Assembly: GCA_039096225.1 (NCBI GenBank)
Contig: JBBPEB010000033.1
Location: forward strand, 1,177,001 to 1,241,000
DNA: 64,000 nucleotides
Direction: 5' to 3'
Origin: Blastocystis sp. Blastoise
Taxonomy: Eukaryota > Sar > Bigyra > Opalinata > Blastocystidae
Shown: positions 40,401 through 64,000 of the stretch, in pieces
How positions within the stretch are numbered: position 1 is the stretch's first letter
How the letters are laid out: each line of letters begins with the position of its first letter
Made by a program: the position numbers and the translations under genes
The notes under the pieces: model-generated
Databases searched by the model: none
Told to the model about the DNA's origin: nothing
What the model saw: the letters and a program-made list of their open reading frames with translations, nothing else

Positions 40401-40754
40401 TTATTCAAGTGGAACGACACACCAATCACGAATTTCATATTCTGTAACAAGACCATTCTGATAGTAAGGATCATTAGCAACGAATTCTTTGATTTCTTCA
40501 GGGCGCTTGCATTTGAACATAAAACAAGCACCATCAGGAGGATTTGCATAAGCACCAACTTGAAGACATTTTCCTTTAGCATGGTATTCTTTGGCATTAG
40601 CTAAGTGTCCAGGTCTGAAAGGACCTCTCTTCTCAAGAATACCAGGAACATATTTATAGAAAAGAAGATAATAGTGATCGGGAAGAGCAGTAGTTATGCT
40701 ACGTGCAAGAATAGGATTGGTTAGAGGATTGATAGAACGGACTAACTTATTCAT
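40401..40754 (-). CDS. YCII-domain protein
   Basis: A single-exon gene of 117 residues. After a short basic N-terminus (MNKLVRSINPLTNPILARS, possibly a mitochondrial presequence) the YCII domain covers nearly all of the rest: YYLLFYKYVPG, RPGHLANAKEYHAKGK, AYANPPDGACFMFKC, and the family's DPYYxxGL block as NDPYYQNGLVTEYEIRDW. YCII is a ferredoxin-like fold protein family with a conserved His/Asp pair, and the His in RPGHL and the Asp in NDPYY are both present. The biochemical role is unknown in most organisms. No introns, unlike most neighbours. Confidence 0.85.
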   Translation of the reverse strand: MNKLVRSINPLTNPILARSITTALPDHYYLLFYKYVPGILEKRGPFRPGHLANAKEYHAKGKCLQVGAYANPPDGACFMFKCKRPEEIKEFVANDPYYQNGLVTEYEIRDWCVVPLE

Positions 40755-41552
40755 TTGAAGACGGTTTCAAATAAAGAACGTAAATAAGAAAACTTTATAA
40801 ATAGAAAATGAAAAGAATGTTCATGTTGAAAAGGAGATCTTTTTCTCAAGTTGATCAATTGCTGAAACGCAAATACAATGGAAACATCTTTTTATAGAAA
40901 CACGGGGATATATATTTTTTATAGGGAAAATATTGTTTTTTTTTAGAATATGGAAAAGTTTCTCTGTAACTAAATCCTGAGACAATAATGATCCTTTCAG
41001 GAATCAAATGACTTTTTTTTCAATTTATGGATTTGTACTTTTTCTATATTATTATTGTATTTTATAGTTTGCATAAGGATAGAAAGACTTAATAATAAAT
41101 GAAAATAGGTCTAATTAATATAAAAAGAGTAAATGATTGTGATTGAAAAATTATTCTTTATGTTGTTGATAATTAGACACACTATTTTGAATAATGTATA
41201 ATATATATGCGAACTATGTGAAAGCCAGAGAATTGAGTGATGAATGGAAAACGAAATTGTTTTTCAAAGCAATACATATACGAATATAGATGACTACAAA
41301 ATAGAAAATCATGAAAAGGAATAAAGACTTATGTTGAAACAGAAAAGAATATGAATAGAAAAAGTGAAATGACAGTTTACATAGAAGATTGACAAGATAG
41401 AGTTACAAGAAAGATAAGTCAAATAGCGGAGAAGACCTCAATAATAATAAGATATATGCGAAATATACAGTTATACTAAACTTTATGAATTGATATATAT
41501 TTGAAAAAAAAAGGATACTATTCTATTGAAGAAAAATGTTTTTTTTTTGTTT
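40755..41552. other. Intergenic region
   Basis: A 798-bp AT-rich spacer between the YCII gene start and the tRNase Z stop. No gene, RNA or repeat structure is supported. Confidence 0.5.
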
Positions 41553-42884
41553 TTATTTTTTCGAAGAAACAGAATAAATAAATCCATCATAAGCAGCGTA
41601 TACTGATTGATCCTGAAATCCTAACTAAAAAAAATAAATGATAATCATAATAAATATATTATATATATATATACTTTCGCTATATCTTCAATATCTCTCA
41701 TAAAATCATTTTTTTCATAAAAAGATTCACCTGAATATTTTGTTGAAAAATGAGTTAAAATTAATTCAGAAGCATTAATCTCTTTTGCAAATTCACCTGC
41801 CATAAATGCGGTTGAATGTTTATGATTAAAAGCTTCTGCTTCAATTTTCAGATATTTATAATCTATATAAATAGTATTTATAATAATAATAATTGTTGAT
41901 GATAATAATAATAATAATAATAATTGTTGATGATAATCATAATAATAATAATAATTGTTGATGATAATCATGATAATAATCATATATATATATATACTAT
42001 TTCGAATATCAAAGGAAGATTCTTCAAGAATAGAACCCATATCTTTCGGATCTATATTATAATTATAGTATACACAGAATAATAATAATATATATAAATA
42101 ATATATAAATAGAATAATATAATGATATGTATATGTATATATATATATATATATACTATAGTCATCATATAAATCATATAAAGTCGGACCTACAGTCGAT
42201 TCATGAACTATAACATCTGCATTTCTGGCAATAGACGCAATTGGCCTATATATTATAGCATAGTATATTATATTATAATTCTTATATTATTGTTATATAT
42301 TATGTTATATTAAATTAAATTAAATTAAATTATATTATTACTATATATTTTGTTATATTATATTATATCTAATAAATAAACATAATAATAATCATAATAA
42401 AAATAAACTTTATAAACATAATTATATATATATATATATATATACATAGGATTACAAGTATCTCCCAAAATGACTATTTTCCTTCCAGAGGTAGGGGGAG
42501 ATATATATTTAGGATCGGGATATACGACAACTTGACCATTAGGGAGATTCAAGGTCTCGCCTTGCTATATAGGGGAAACATAATATATATATATATATTG
42601 AGTGGAAAAAAATAACTACGATAATAATAATAATAAACATGATAATATAATATTTACTTTGTATCGTGTAATAAGATTAAAGCAATATTGTCTGATATCT
42701 CTCTTAGTATAATCCCCCGTATCTAAAAGATACTGTCCCATACGATCCATAACGTCTTTAAACGTATCCATATGAATATTCCCTATATGATATATATAAT
42801 ATATATATATATACCTGGTCTTTCAACTTCTTCAAATACATATCCAACAGTCATTCCTATGTATATAATAATAATAATAATAAT

Positions 42885-42919
<35 letters not shown>

Positions 42920-43977
42920 CCTCTGTGTTCAATTTCAGTTGCTTTTACATTGATAAACTGATTCTAAATAATATAATAAACAACATTATAATAATAAATA
43001 TAATAAATATAATAAATATGATGAACAATAATAATATATATTTACAGAAAGAACAGTATAGACTCCTTCTTGATTTGGATATATAGCTGTATAACTATAT
43101 AATAATTGCCATTCTTCTGGACATACAGGAGGTTCATCTATTTATATATAAATATCATCACATTCATAATATATATATAATAAACATAATAAACAATAAA
43201 TAAAACAATAAAAAAAAATAAATAAAAATAAAAAAAAATTAAATAATAAACAATAAATAATAAACATAATAAACAATAAATAATAAACATTATAAACAAT
43301 AAATAATAAACATTATAAACAATAAATAATAAACATAATAAACAATAAATAATAAACATTATAAACAATAAATAATAAACATAATAAACAATAAAAAATA
43401 CACATACAATTATCTACAACCATTTCATGGATATGAAGTTGACATAAGGGATGAGCTCCTCTAGATGTGAACATTTGTGTGACAAAATTATATAAGCCTT
43501 GAGGACCATATATATTTAATATAGGTTGGGGTCGCATGGATAGACTATCAAATCCTATAATAGAAAGCAAATAAAGAAGAATAACGATTGATAATAAAGA
43601 TATAACTTAATTCAAAACATACCAATAGAAGAAACAAGGTTTAATAGACCAGATACATGATCACCATGAAGATGAGTAATAAATATATCATTTATTTTGC
43701 CAATAGAGAATAACTTATAATTAGGAATAGCTTCTGGATATGATCTTGTGTAATACCAATTCACATTGAGAATATTTCGCTCAATACCTATACGAATATT
43801 ATTAATTTATTATACTAATTACCATCACCACAATCAATCAAGTAAACTTTTCCATCTCGCGTACGAAAACCAATCGAAGTTGCTAATCATATTACTTATA
43901 ATTACATGAAACTTACTATTTCTTGATATTGTAGGTCTCATAGCACCTGTACCAAAGAAATAAAGAGTTGCTGACAT
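41553..43977 (-). CDS. tRNase Z, short form (ELAC1-like)
   Basis: The endonuclease that removes 3' trailers from precursor tRNAs. A multi-exon gene of about 390 residues starting MSATLYFFGTGAMRPTISRN, where the family has xFLGTxxxxPxxxRN. The metallo-beta-lactamase metal site is FITHLHGDHVSGLL (HxHxDH). Later are ILGDTCNP, the DADVIVHEST block as NADVIVHESTVG, HSTAFMAGEFAKEINA, and LILTHFSTKYS, the conserved HFSxRY motif in which Arg is replaced by Lys. The length and single metallo-domain fit the short tRNase Z class, not the long ELAC2 type. No mitochondrial presequence is seen, so nuclear or cytosolic action is likely. Introns carry (TA)n tracts and an AAACAATAAATAAT minisatellite. Every junction has not been verified. 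Confidence 0.92.
43180..43395. repeat. AT-rich minisatellite in a tRNase Z intron
   Basis: Tandem units of about 27 bp built from AAACAATAAATAATAAAC plus AT(A/T)AT variants fill most of the intron between the exon ending HEMVVDN and the exon DEPPVCPEEW. Confidence 0.85.
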
Positions 43978-45473
43978 ACTCTGACACTTAACTCGTATTT
44001 AAAAAACGTAGAGTATTCAATAAAACAAAAATTAAAAATTGTGAACGAGAAAAACTAGGCAACTAGTTCTTTTATTGGATGTCTTCTTTCATTTGTGTCA
44101 GAAAAAAGTCCTTCTAACTGGCTTCTGAAGTGTATTCTATACATAATAATTGATAAAAGTTCTTTATGAATTAATAACTCACAAAAAGAGAACATGTAAA
44201 ATAGAATTGTGAGCATGATATTTTTGTTTTTTTATTAGTCAATAATAGTATTACTTTATATTGATAGGTATATAGTGTGGTTTTATATATCATATTAATA
44301 AGATACAAAAAATGTTCAAATAAAGTAAAAATCAGTGTATCTCTTTTGGTTTGTGTATTATGTGTTATTATGGTTATACCATATTACCTAGGTGATATAT
44401 GTGTTGATTAAATGATGTACACTATGGTTGTTCTACTGTATATATAGATAAATGAGGATCTTCAAGAGATTATTATGTTTTTTTCATTCATATCTCTTCT
44501 TCATATATAGAAAAAAATGCTATTAGATAATTAGAATATAATTAAACGAATAATAATTCTGATCATATATAGAAATGGAATAAAAGTGTAGTTTTTAAAA
44601 AAATGGACTGATTTATGAACTTTGCTATTTTGTTTTTGTTTTTTTAGAGTATCCTAACCGGATATATAAAGATAACAAACTAAAGGCACTATTCAAAATC
44701 TCAAAGGGTTTCTAACAAGAATGATAATGATCATTTTTTTACATATATATATATTAAAATATATATATATATTTTACTTTGCTAAACTATTCTTCATATA
44801 GAATCAATATAAAACATAAATCTTATATCAATGATTCTATGGTATTCATGTATATAATAAAAACATAGAATAAAGAAAAACGAATTAACAAAAAACTCTT
44901 TTTTTCATATAAAGTTAGCAATGGTTTGTCAGATTATAGGCATGAAAGCTAAGTATTTAAATGAGACAATAACTAAAACTACAACCCTTTTTTCATTAAT
45001 CAACAACTAATTTCTTTTTCTTCACTGATTTTTCTGGTCGAAACCTGATAATAAGGTTTTTATTGACTTTTTATATATCTGCTCATAATAATATGAATAA
45101 AGTATCGTGAATTTTACACTATTTTTATAAGTAAAGAGTATAGAATGTAATTAATAATAGTATTCTAAACGAAATGGATCAGAAATCACTATTGATTTCG
45201 CTACCATTCATTTTTGGAGCATCATCGTTTACATTCCATAGAATCACGGTTATTCACTGACACTCCTTGGAATAATAATTATTCTTACACTTTTTTATAT
45301 ATGTTTAAAGCTTTTTATTATTATTTTAAAAATGAAGAAGCAGATATTCAATTCAAAATAAAAATAAGTGACAAATGCAACAAACAAAATAAATAAAAGT
45401 AAAATGACAACTAATAAATTTTAAATAAAAAATATTTTAAATAGTAAAATAAAATTAATATTTATAATAGTTT
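43978..45473. other. 1.5 kb intergenic region
   Basis: Upstream of tRNase Z and downstream of GlyRS. No supported gene: the 60-residue ORF at 45214-45396 has no motif and overlaps the likely GlyRS 3' region. No tRNA-like element was noticed. Confidence 0.5.
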
Positions 45474-45597
45474 TTAATCTTGATTTTTGGTATCAACAAC
45501 AGGATAATTCTCAACAGCATGTGCCCAAGTCTTCTTTTCAAGAACTAAATCATGAATTAAATTAGTAAGATCTTTAACAGGGACACGAACCTATAGA

Positions 45598-45667
<70 letters not shown>

Positions 45668-46625
45668 TATATATAATTATATAAATATACTTGTTGCATA
45701 GAGTCTCTTTCTCTTACAGTAACAGTATTATAAAGAGGAGAATCACTAGTAACAGTATCAAAATCAACAGTAACAGCGAAAGGAATACCAATTTCATCAG
45801 TACGAGCATATCTTCTACCAATAGAAGCAGAAGTAGTATCAATCTTAGTAGAGAATCCTAAATCCTTAATATCTCTGGAAATTGATTCAGCAATAGGTTG
45901 AAGAAGAGCAGAATTCGAAAGAGGGAAAATAGAACATTTTACAGGAGCAACCTAGATATATATATAATTATATTATTATTATAATAGATATAAATATATA
46001 AATACACAAGGTCTAAATTTCATAACATTTCTCTTTTCACTATCTATATATAATAATAATAATATAATAAATAATATATATATATATATACCTTCTCTAA
46101 TATAGAAACTATGTTCAAGAATAGCATATAAAAGACGACCAACACCAAAAGAGGGTTCTATAACGGAAGGAACAAATTTATCCTCATGGATCTTCTTAAT
46201 AGATTTCTTGAAAGTGACCATATCTTTAGTAAGGGTCTATATAATTATATTATTAATAGTATATTGTTATTTAATTTTTATCATAATAACTATAATAATA
46301 GATCAATAATAATATGTATTTTTTATTATATTCAATATTATAATAAATAAAAATAAGTATATATACATAAGTATTTCCATTGTCAAGAGGACCAACAGTA
46401 TAAGATTCATTATTTTCAAACGCATTCACTATCTTTTCAGTTAATTCTAAATCAGATTCACTAATATTCTTTATATATTCCTTTACTAGATTCTGTTCTT
46501 TCTTAAAGTTCATACCTAATACTTTATTATTAAAGTTAGGTACAAATACTTCAACAGAAATAGGAGTATCATATTTAACACTTGCAGATAAATCAACCTT
46601 AGTCACTCTACTATGATTCTATATA

Positions 46626-46656
<31 letters not shown>

Positions 46657-47368
46657 TATATATATATATATATACAGTAAGATCGAAGCAGGATCTATCA
46701 GCGATACCTACACATTCAGTCCAGCCGTAGGATAACTTGATTTCAGCATCCCAACAATCACTACTATAATGAGCCATCTCTATATATAATAATAATAATA
46801 TAAGTAACTATAATATATAATATAACTAACTATATATAATAATAATAATAATAACTATATATAATAATAATAATAACTAACTATAATATATAATAATATA
46901 ACTAATTATAATATATATACCAGTTTCAAGATGTTGTCTGAAACGAAGTCTGGTGTTATCAATACCAACAGTAGTTAAGAATTGATATACTCTTCCTAAG
47001 AAATAAGCTAAAGTCTCATTATTAATAGTACCAGCATTTACAGCTTCTTCTACTATATATATATTATTATTATTACTAATATAGGTCAATAATATCATAT
47101 ATATTAATTTATACTTAAACAAAAAAAAAACTACATATATTTATAATAATAATAATATATACAAGTAGGATTAATAATTTTTCCATCTCCTTTTTGATGT
47201 TCTCTAGGGAATAGAGGAACATGTAAATCTTTAAGATTTTTAAATTTAGGATGACTCTTATCTTTAGGATTACAGAAATGTTCTATTTCCGCCATAGGGA
47301 ATTCACGGACACGAAGTAAACCAGCACGAGGAGAAATCTCATTACGGAATCCAGTACCTACCTATAGA

Positions 47369-47467
<99 letters not shown>

Positions 47468-48665
47468 CTTGAGCAGCAGCGAAAGGGAATTTATGGTTAT
47501 TATAATCCAATAAACGTTTAAAGTTGACGAACATACCTTGAGCAGTTTCAGGACGAAGGAAACCCTATATAAACATATTTAATAAACATATTTAATAATA
47601 AACATAATAATAAACATAATAATAATAATAAATAATAAACATAATAATAACCGTATATACTTGATTATTTCCTTCAGGACCAATGTTAGTAGCGAACATA
47701 AGATTAAAAGGATAAGGTTTAGTAAGATCATTTCCAGTAATAGTAGCCTTAATATCATATTTAGCAAATAATTCTTCTAATTCTTCAGGAGAATAAGAAT
47801 CAGCTTGAATACTATAATATATATGTAGATATATAATAATAATAATAATAATATATTAAATGTAATAAATATAATAAATATCATAATACATACCGTATTC
47901 TATCTAATTCTTGTCTTTGTTCTTCAGTAAGAGTGATATCTTCTAAGAGTTCATCTATCTTAGCTTCTAATAACTTGTACACACATAGATTAAAGAAACA
48001 TATATATATATATAATAAAACAATAAAATAAAATAAAATAAATAAAATAGAATAAAATATAATCATAATAAGGATATATCAGCTCTGTAACAATCACCAG
48101 TTTTAACATCTTTAACCATTAAATCAGTAAATTTATCAACATGACCTGAAGTCTTAAGAACACAATAAGGAGTTAAGTTAGTACATTCAAGTTCAAGCAT
48201 TTCTTCTTCTAAAATGAAATGTCTCTTCCAGAGGTTAATGAAATTAGCCTTTAAAGCACAACCAGCAGGACCAAAATCATAAAGACCAGCAATACCTCCA
48301 TATATTTCAAAGGAAGGAACAACAAACATTCTACTAAGAGTAAGTTTATCAAAAGCAGCACGATCAAAAGTATCTTTCTCTTCATATTTCTTAACAGCTT
48401 CTTCTAATTCTTTCTTTAAATGTTGAAGAGTCTCAATAGCAGCAACAAGATCATTTTGTCCAGCATTATCTTTCTTAAGTTGTCTTACAACAGCTCCTTG
48501 TTGTACAACCTTAGCACGAAGAGCATCAACGTCTATAGTGGGTTCCATCTTCTTAGTTTTCTTACTGAATTGCCTTAAAGGAATAGTAGACTGTAAAGTA
48601 GTCTTATTTAAATTTAAAACAGTAAATGCGGTCTTTAAAAAACCTTTATTTATTAGTTTTTGCAT
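45474..48665 (-). CDS. GARS1: Glycyl-tRNA synthetase with WHEP domain, probably dual-targeted
   Basis: Charges tRNA-Gly. A multi-exon gene from ATG 48665 to TAA 45474-45476. Exon 1 encodes a basic presequence ([20 protein letters not shown]), then a second Met at residue 40 in [18 protein letters not shown] helical hairpin follows (about residues 45-100; [20 protein letters not shown]). The class II core has [39 protein letters not shown], the motif 3 block [20 protein letters not shown], and [13 protein letters not shown] near the C-terminal anticodon-binding domain. As in human GARS1, two start codons could make mitochondrial and cytosolic forms from one gene. The WHEP domain is typical of animal GlyRS and absent in yeast. 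Divergent from RRS1. Confidence 0.95.
45605..45665. repeat. (AAT)n microsatellite in a GlyRS intron
   Basis: About 20 AAT triplets. Confidence 0.9.
47372..47463. repeat. (AAT)n microsatellite in a GlyRS intron
   Basis: About 30 AAT triplets between exons encoding [11 protein letters not shown] and the upstream part of the core. Confidence 0.9.
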
Positions 48666-49359
48666 TGAAAGAAAGAAAGAAAAAACAACTACAAAACAAA
48701 ATATCGAAAAACCATGATTCTCAACGCCATTTCTGCATGAAATTCATTATTTCTCGTGTTTCTCGGCTCATCCTTTTGAATGGTCACAAACTTGTTTTTT
48801 ATTCATTAATAAAATTCTTTTTATAGGGGAAACTCACCCTATTTTATTTTTGAAGAACAATGACACACTTCCTTATGAACAACGTTTTGAAGACAGTTTC
48901 TTCTTTTAATAATCTTCAATATGTTTTTATTCATTACTCTATTGGATGAATATTTATAATTACAATATAGATATGTGTTTCTTATTGAGAGTATCGGCCA
49001 ACATCACGAAGGTTATCGGCAACAATCAAGGGAATCAGCCATTGTATGAAAGAATTCTGCTTTTTTCATTTTATTGATCCAGAAATTTTATTTAGTGATT
49101 ATTCATAAATTTCTTCAGCATAGAAATATAAATAGAAACTTGATAATAAAAGTAAAATTAATAAATGAAAAATTGATGACCTATAAAATAATGTGGCCAA
49201 AAAACACCAAGTTCCACGATTCATTACGTTACTTTTCAGGCTTCAAAACAATGGTTTTCTTTGAATGATTTCCGTGAAAAAGTCAATGAAGAAAGACACT
49301 TTTTTTGTTTTTGCCTTTCATCTATTTCTTTATCGTTTTCATACATTTAGAGAATTATT
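48666..49359. other. Divergent promoter region GlyRS/RRS1
   Basis: A 694-bp spacer between two divergent translation-related genes. No gene is supported; the ORFs at 48626-48826 and 49074-49268 have no motif. A shared bidirectional promoter is plausible but no motif was identified. Confidence 0.5.
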
Positions 49360-50089
49360 ATGTCTACTATATTACAAGTAAAGAGAGTTCCTAATTCTGG
49401 TATATATAAATATGTATTTATATTATTCTTTGTATACATTAGTTTTCAAAAGTGCTACTGTAGATCAAGAAGGAAAGGAAGATGATCTTAATTATGATCT
49501 TGGAAATCTTGCTGCTTTCGATACACATGCATTAAATACAGAAGTATTTATTTTTACACACAATTTCTTCTTGAAACAGTTTTAATTTTATGAAATTCAT
49601 ATTTTTGTAAGTATAGGAATTGAAGAAGAATAAGGAAGAATATCTTCAAAGTGTTAGTAGAGATAATATTCAATTATTATTCAATAAATTATTCCAATTA
49701 CCTACTGAAGTCACTGAAGTTGGCCCAGTTGCTAATCTTCCTGAATGTACTTCTCAAATACCAAGAGAGAAACCTATTCCTGTTATTAAAGAAACCAAAT
49801 GGGATAAATTCGCTCGTGAAAAAGGTATTAAACAAAGAAAACATAATCGTATGGAATTCGATGAACAAACAAAAGAATGGAAACCTATTTGGGGTTATGG
49901 GGTATATATAGTGATTTATTATTATTTATTTATTTTATTTTTTATTTATTATTATTTTATTTTTATTTATTTATTTTATTTTATTTATTATTTATTTATT
50001 TTATAATATTTTTCATATATTTAAAATACATTAATGTTTAGAAAGCTAAAAAAGGAATGCAAGATGATAAATGGGTTTCAGAAGATTAA
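49360..50089 (+). CDS. RRS1: Ribosome biogenesis regulator RRS1
   Basis: A nucleolar factor needed for 60S subunit assembly, where it recruits 5S RNP components with Rpf2. Four exons (49360-49399, 49443-49543, 49617-49901, 50042-50089) total 474 nt, giving 157 residues. The family signatures are DDLNYDLGNLAAFDTHAL, EEYLQSVSRDNIQLLFNKLF, QLPTE, and PREKPIPVIKETKWDKFAREKGI, then EWKPIWGYGKAKK. It is shorter than yeast Rrs1 (203) and human RRS1 (365): the basic C-terminal tail is almost entirely missing and the protein stops soon after the GYGKAKKG block. The exon phases fit, so the short form is probably real and not a missed exon. Confidence 0.92.
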
Positions 50090-50427
50090 TAATAAGGTCA
50101 TTTTAAAAAGAATTTATTTTTGTTTCTCTTGTTTTATGTGTTTAGATATATGTATGTCATCAATTGGTTTGTTTCTATTATTGTAGAAATATTTATATAT
50201 TGATATTGATTTTATTTATAAAATAAACTAATAAGAGAATAAAATGGAAGTATTTATATTAAAGAGTATGAGAAGGAAATTGAATTGGATACAAAGAAAT
50301 TTTAATTTTCAACGAAAACGAAATATATATAAAAATAAATCATTTTAGAATAAATAAAAAACTAAAATGTTATAATGATATTATAATTAATATATATATA
50401 TATAGCTTAAAGAAATCATTTGAATCT
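50090..50427. other. Convergent intergenic region
   Basis: A 338-bp 3'-to-3' spacer between RRS1 and the PurD-glucuronokinase gene. AT-rich, nothing else seen. Confidence 0.5.
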
Positions 50428-54036
<3,609 letters not shown>

Positions 54037-54590
54037 TTTTTTCTGTATATATGTTAAAAAATGTATAAGAACAAGAATTAAAAAGTAAAAATAGCTCTAT
54101 AGTTAATTTAACATACATTTTTGAGCTGTGAAACAGAAACAGATTCCTGTATGAATTGTTTTTATAATCATTGTTATTGTTTTTCCTGAGAATGATTGGT
54201 TTTATGATTATCATGATTTATAACGGTTAAAAATGATAATTATTTTTGATTACATAAATTCTTTAAAATTTTTGAAAAAAATGTTTTGCCATCCAAAGAC
54301 AGAAAACGGACATCCAAGGAAATGTTTCTGTTCATGAAAAGATCCCCATAAATATCTGTATTTGTGGAGATTGCGAGACTTTCTGAATAGGGAGAAGTTT
54401 TTTAATTTTATTTGTAAAAGAAGATAGACGATGAGAAATAGAGCTATTTTAAATAACAAAAGAAATCGATCTTTAAGAATTATATTTTTATTATATTCAA
54501 CAAATTAATATTGTATACTTTATATATACTTCTTATAAAAAGCATAAATAGAAAGATAAAGAAGAGTGTGACAAGTGGATTAGATACAAA
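54037..54590. other. Divergent promoter region PurD-glucuronokinase/TOR
   Basis: A 554-bp spacer between a nucleotide-synthesis enzyme and TOR, divergently arranged. No ORF of note is supported (54029-54214 and 54250-54459 are unsupported), and no regulatory motif was identified. Confidence 0.5.
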
Positions 54591-63838
<9,248 letters not shown>

Positions 63839-64000
63839 GTTTTAATTTATATAATAAATATTGAAAAGAAAAAAAAAATAAAATTTAATAATAAAGAAAA
63901 AACATTGATTATTGTATCATATTAAAATATATTAAATAGTTTTAAATAATAATAAATATTTTATTATTATTATTATTATATACATATTCTATATAAATAA

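Overview
The window is nuclear DNA from a very AT-rich eukaryote (about 20% GC by eye), most likely a unicellular protist; I cannot place it further. Almost every gene is broken by short introns with one signature: they start GTATATAT or GTAT..., end TATATAG or similar, can be as short as about 30 nt, and carry (TA)n or (AAT)n microsatellites. Stops are TAA and TGA as in the standard code. A complex I subunit and mitochondrial-type presequences indicate an aerobic mitochondrion. The glycyl-tRNA synthetase has a WHEP domain, and the glucuronokinase is of the type best known from plants.

Layout. 0.2-5.4 kb: seryl-tRNA synthetase (minus), then on the plus strand a J-like membrane protein lacking HPD and a multipass membrane protein. 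5.88-21.98 kb: one 16.1-kb hAT transposon bounded by a perfect 8-bp target duplication. It carries an apparently intact BED/hAT transposase, about 4 kb of unexplained DNA, a decayed central fragment of the ribosome-biogenesis gene UTP20, and two tRNA-like sequences. 22.4-26.8 kb: a zinc-ribbon Pro/Tyr-rich protein and a GT49 (LARGE-type) glycosyltransferase. 27.5-34.0 kb: an inositol polyphosphate kinase and a PH-RCC1-TBC protein (minus). 34.8-36.2 kb: an Hsp20-domain protein and a small membrane protein. 36.4-44.0 kb: on the minus strand a NagD-like HAD phosphatase, NDUFS4, a YCII-domain protein and tRNase Z. 45.5-50.1 kb: glycyl-tRNA synthetase, divergent from RRS1. 50.4-54.0 kb: a fusion of phosphoribosylamine-glycine ligase (PurD/GARS) with glucuronokinase. 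54.6-63.8 kb: a complete TOR kinase gene.

Functionally most genes are housekeeping: translation (SerRS, GlyRS, tRNase Z), ribosome biogenesis (RRS1, the UTP20 fragment), growth control (TOR, inositol phosphate kinase), and membrane traffic and glycosylation. The main novelties are the in-frame PurD-glucuronokinase fusion, the giant hAT element with a captured host-gene fragment, the PH-RCC1-TBC architecture, and a GC-rich palindrome (CCGCGG and relatives) that recurs in exons far above expectation. Exon boundaries were worked out by hand from splice signals and reading frame. Where a full exon chain was checked, the evidence says so.
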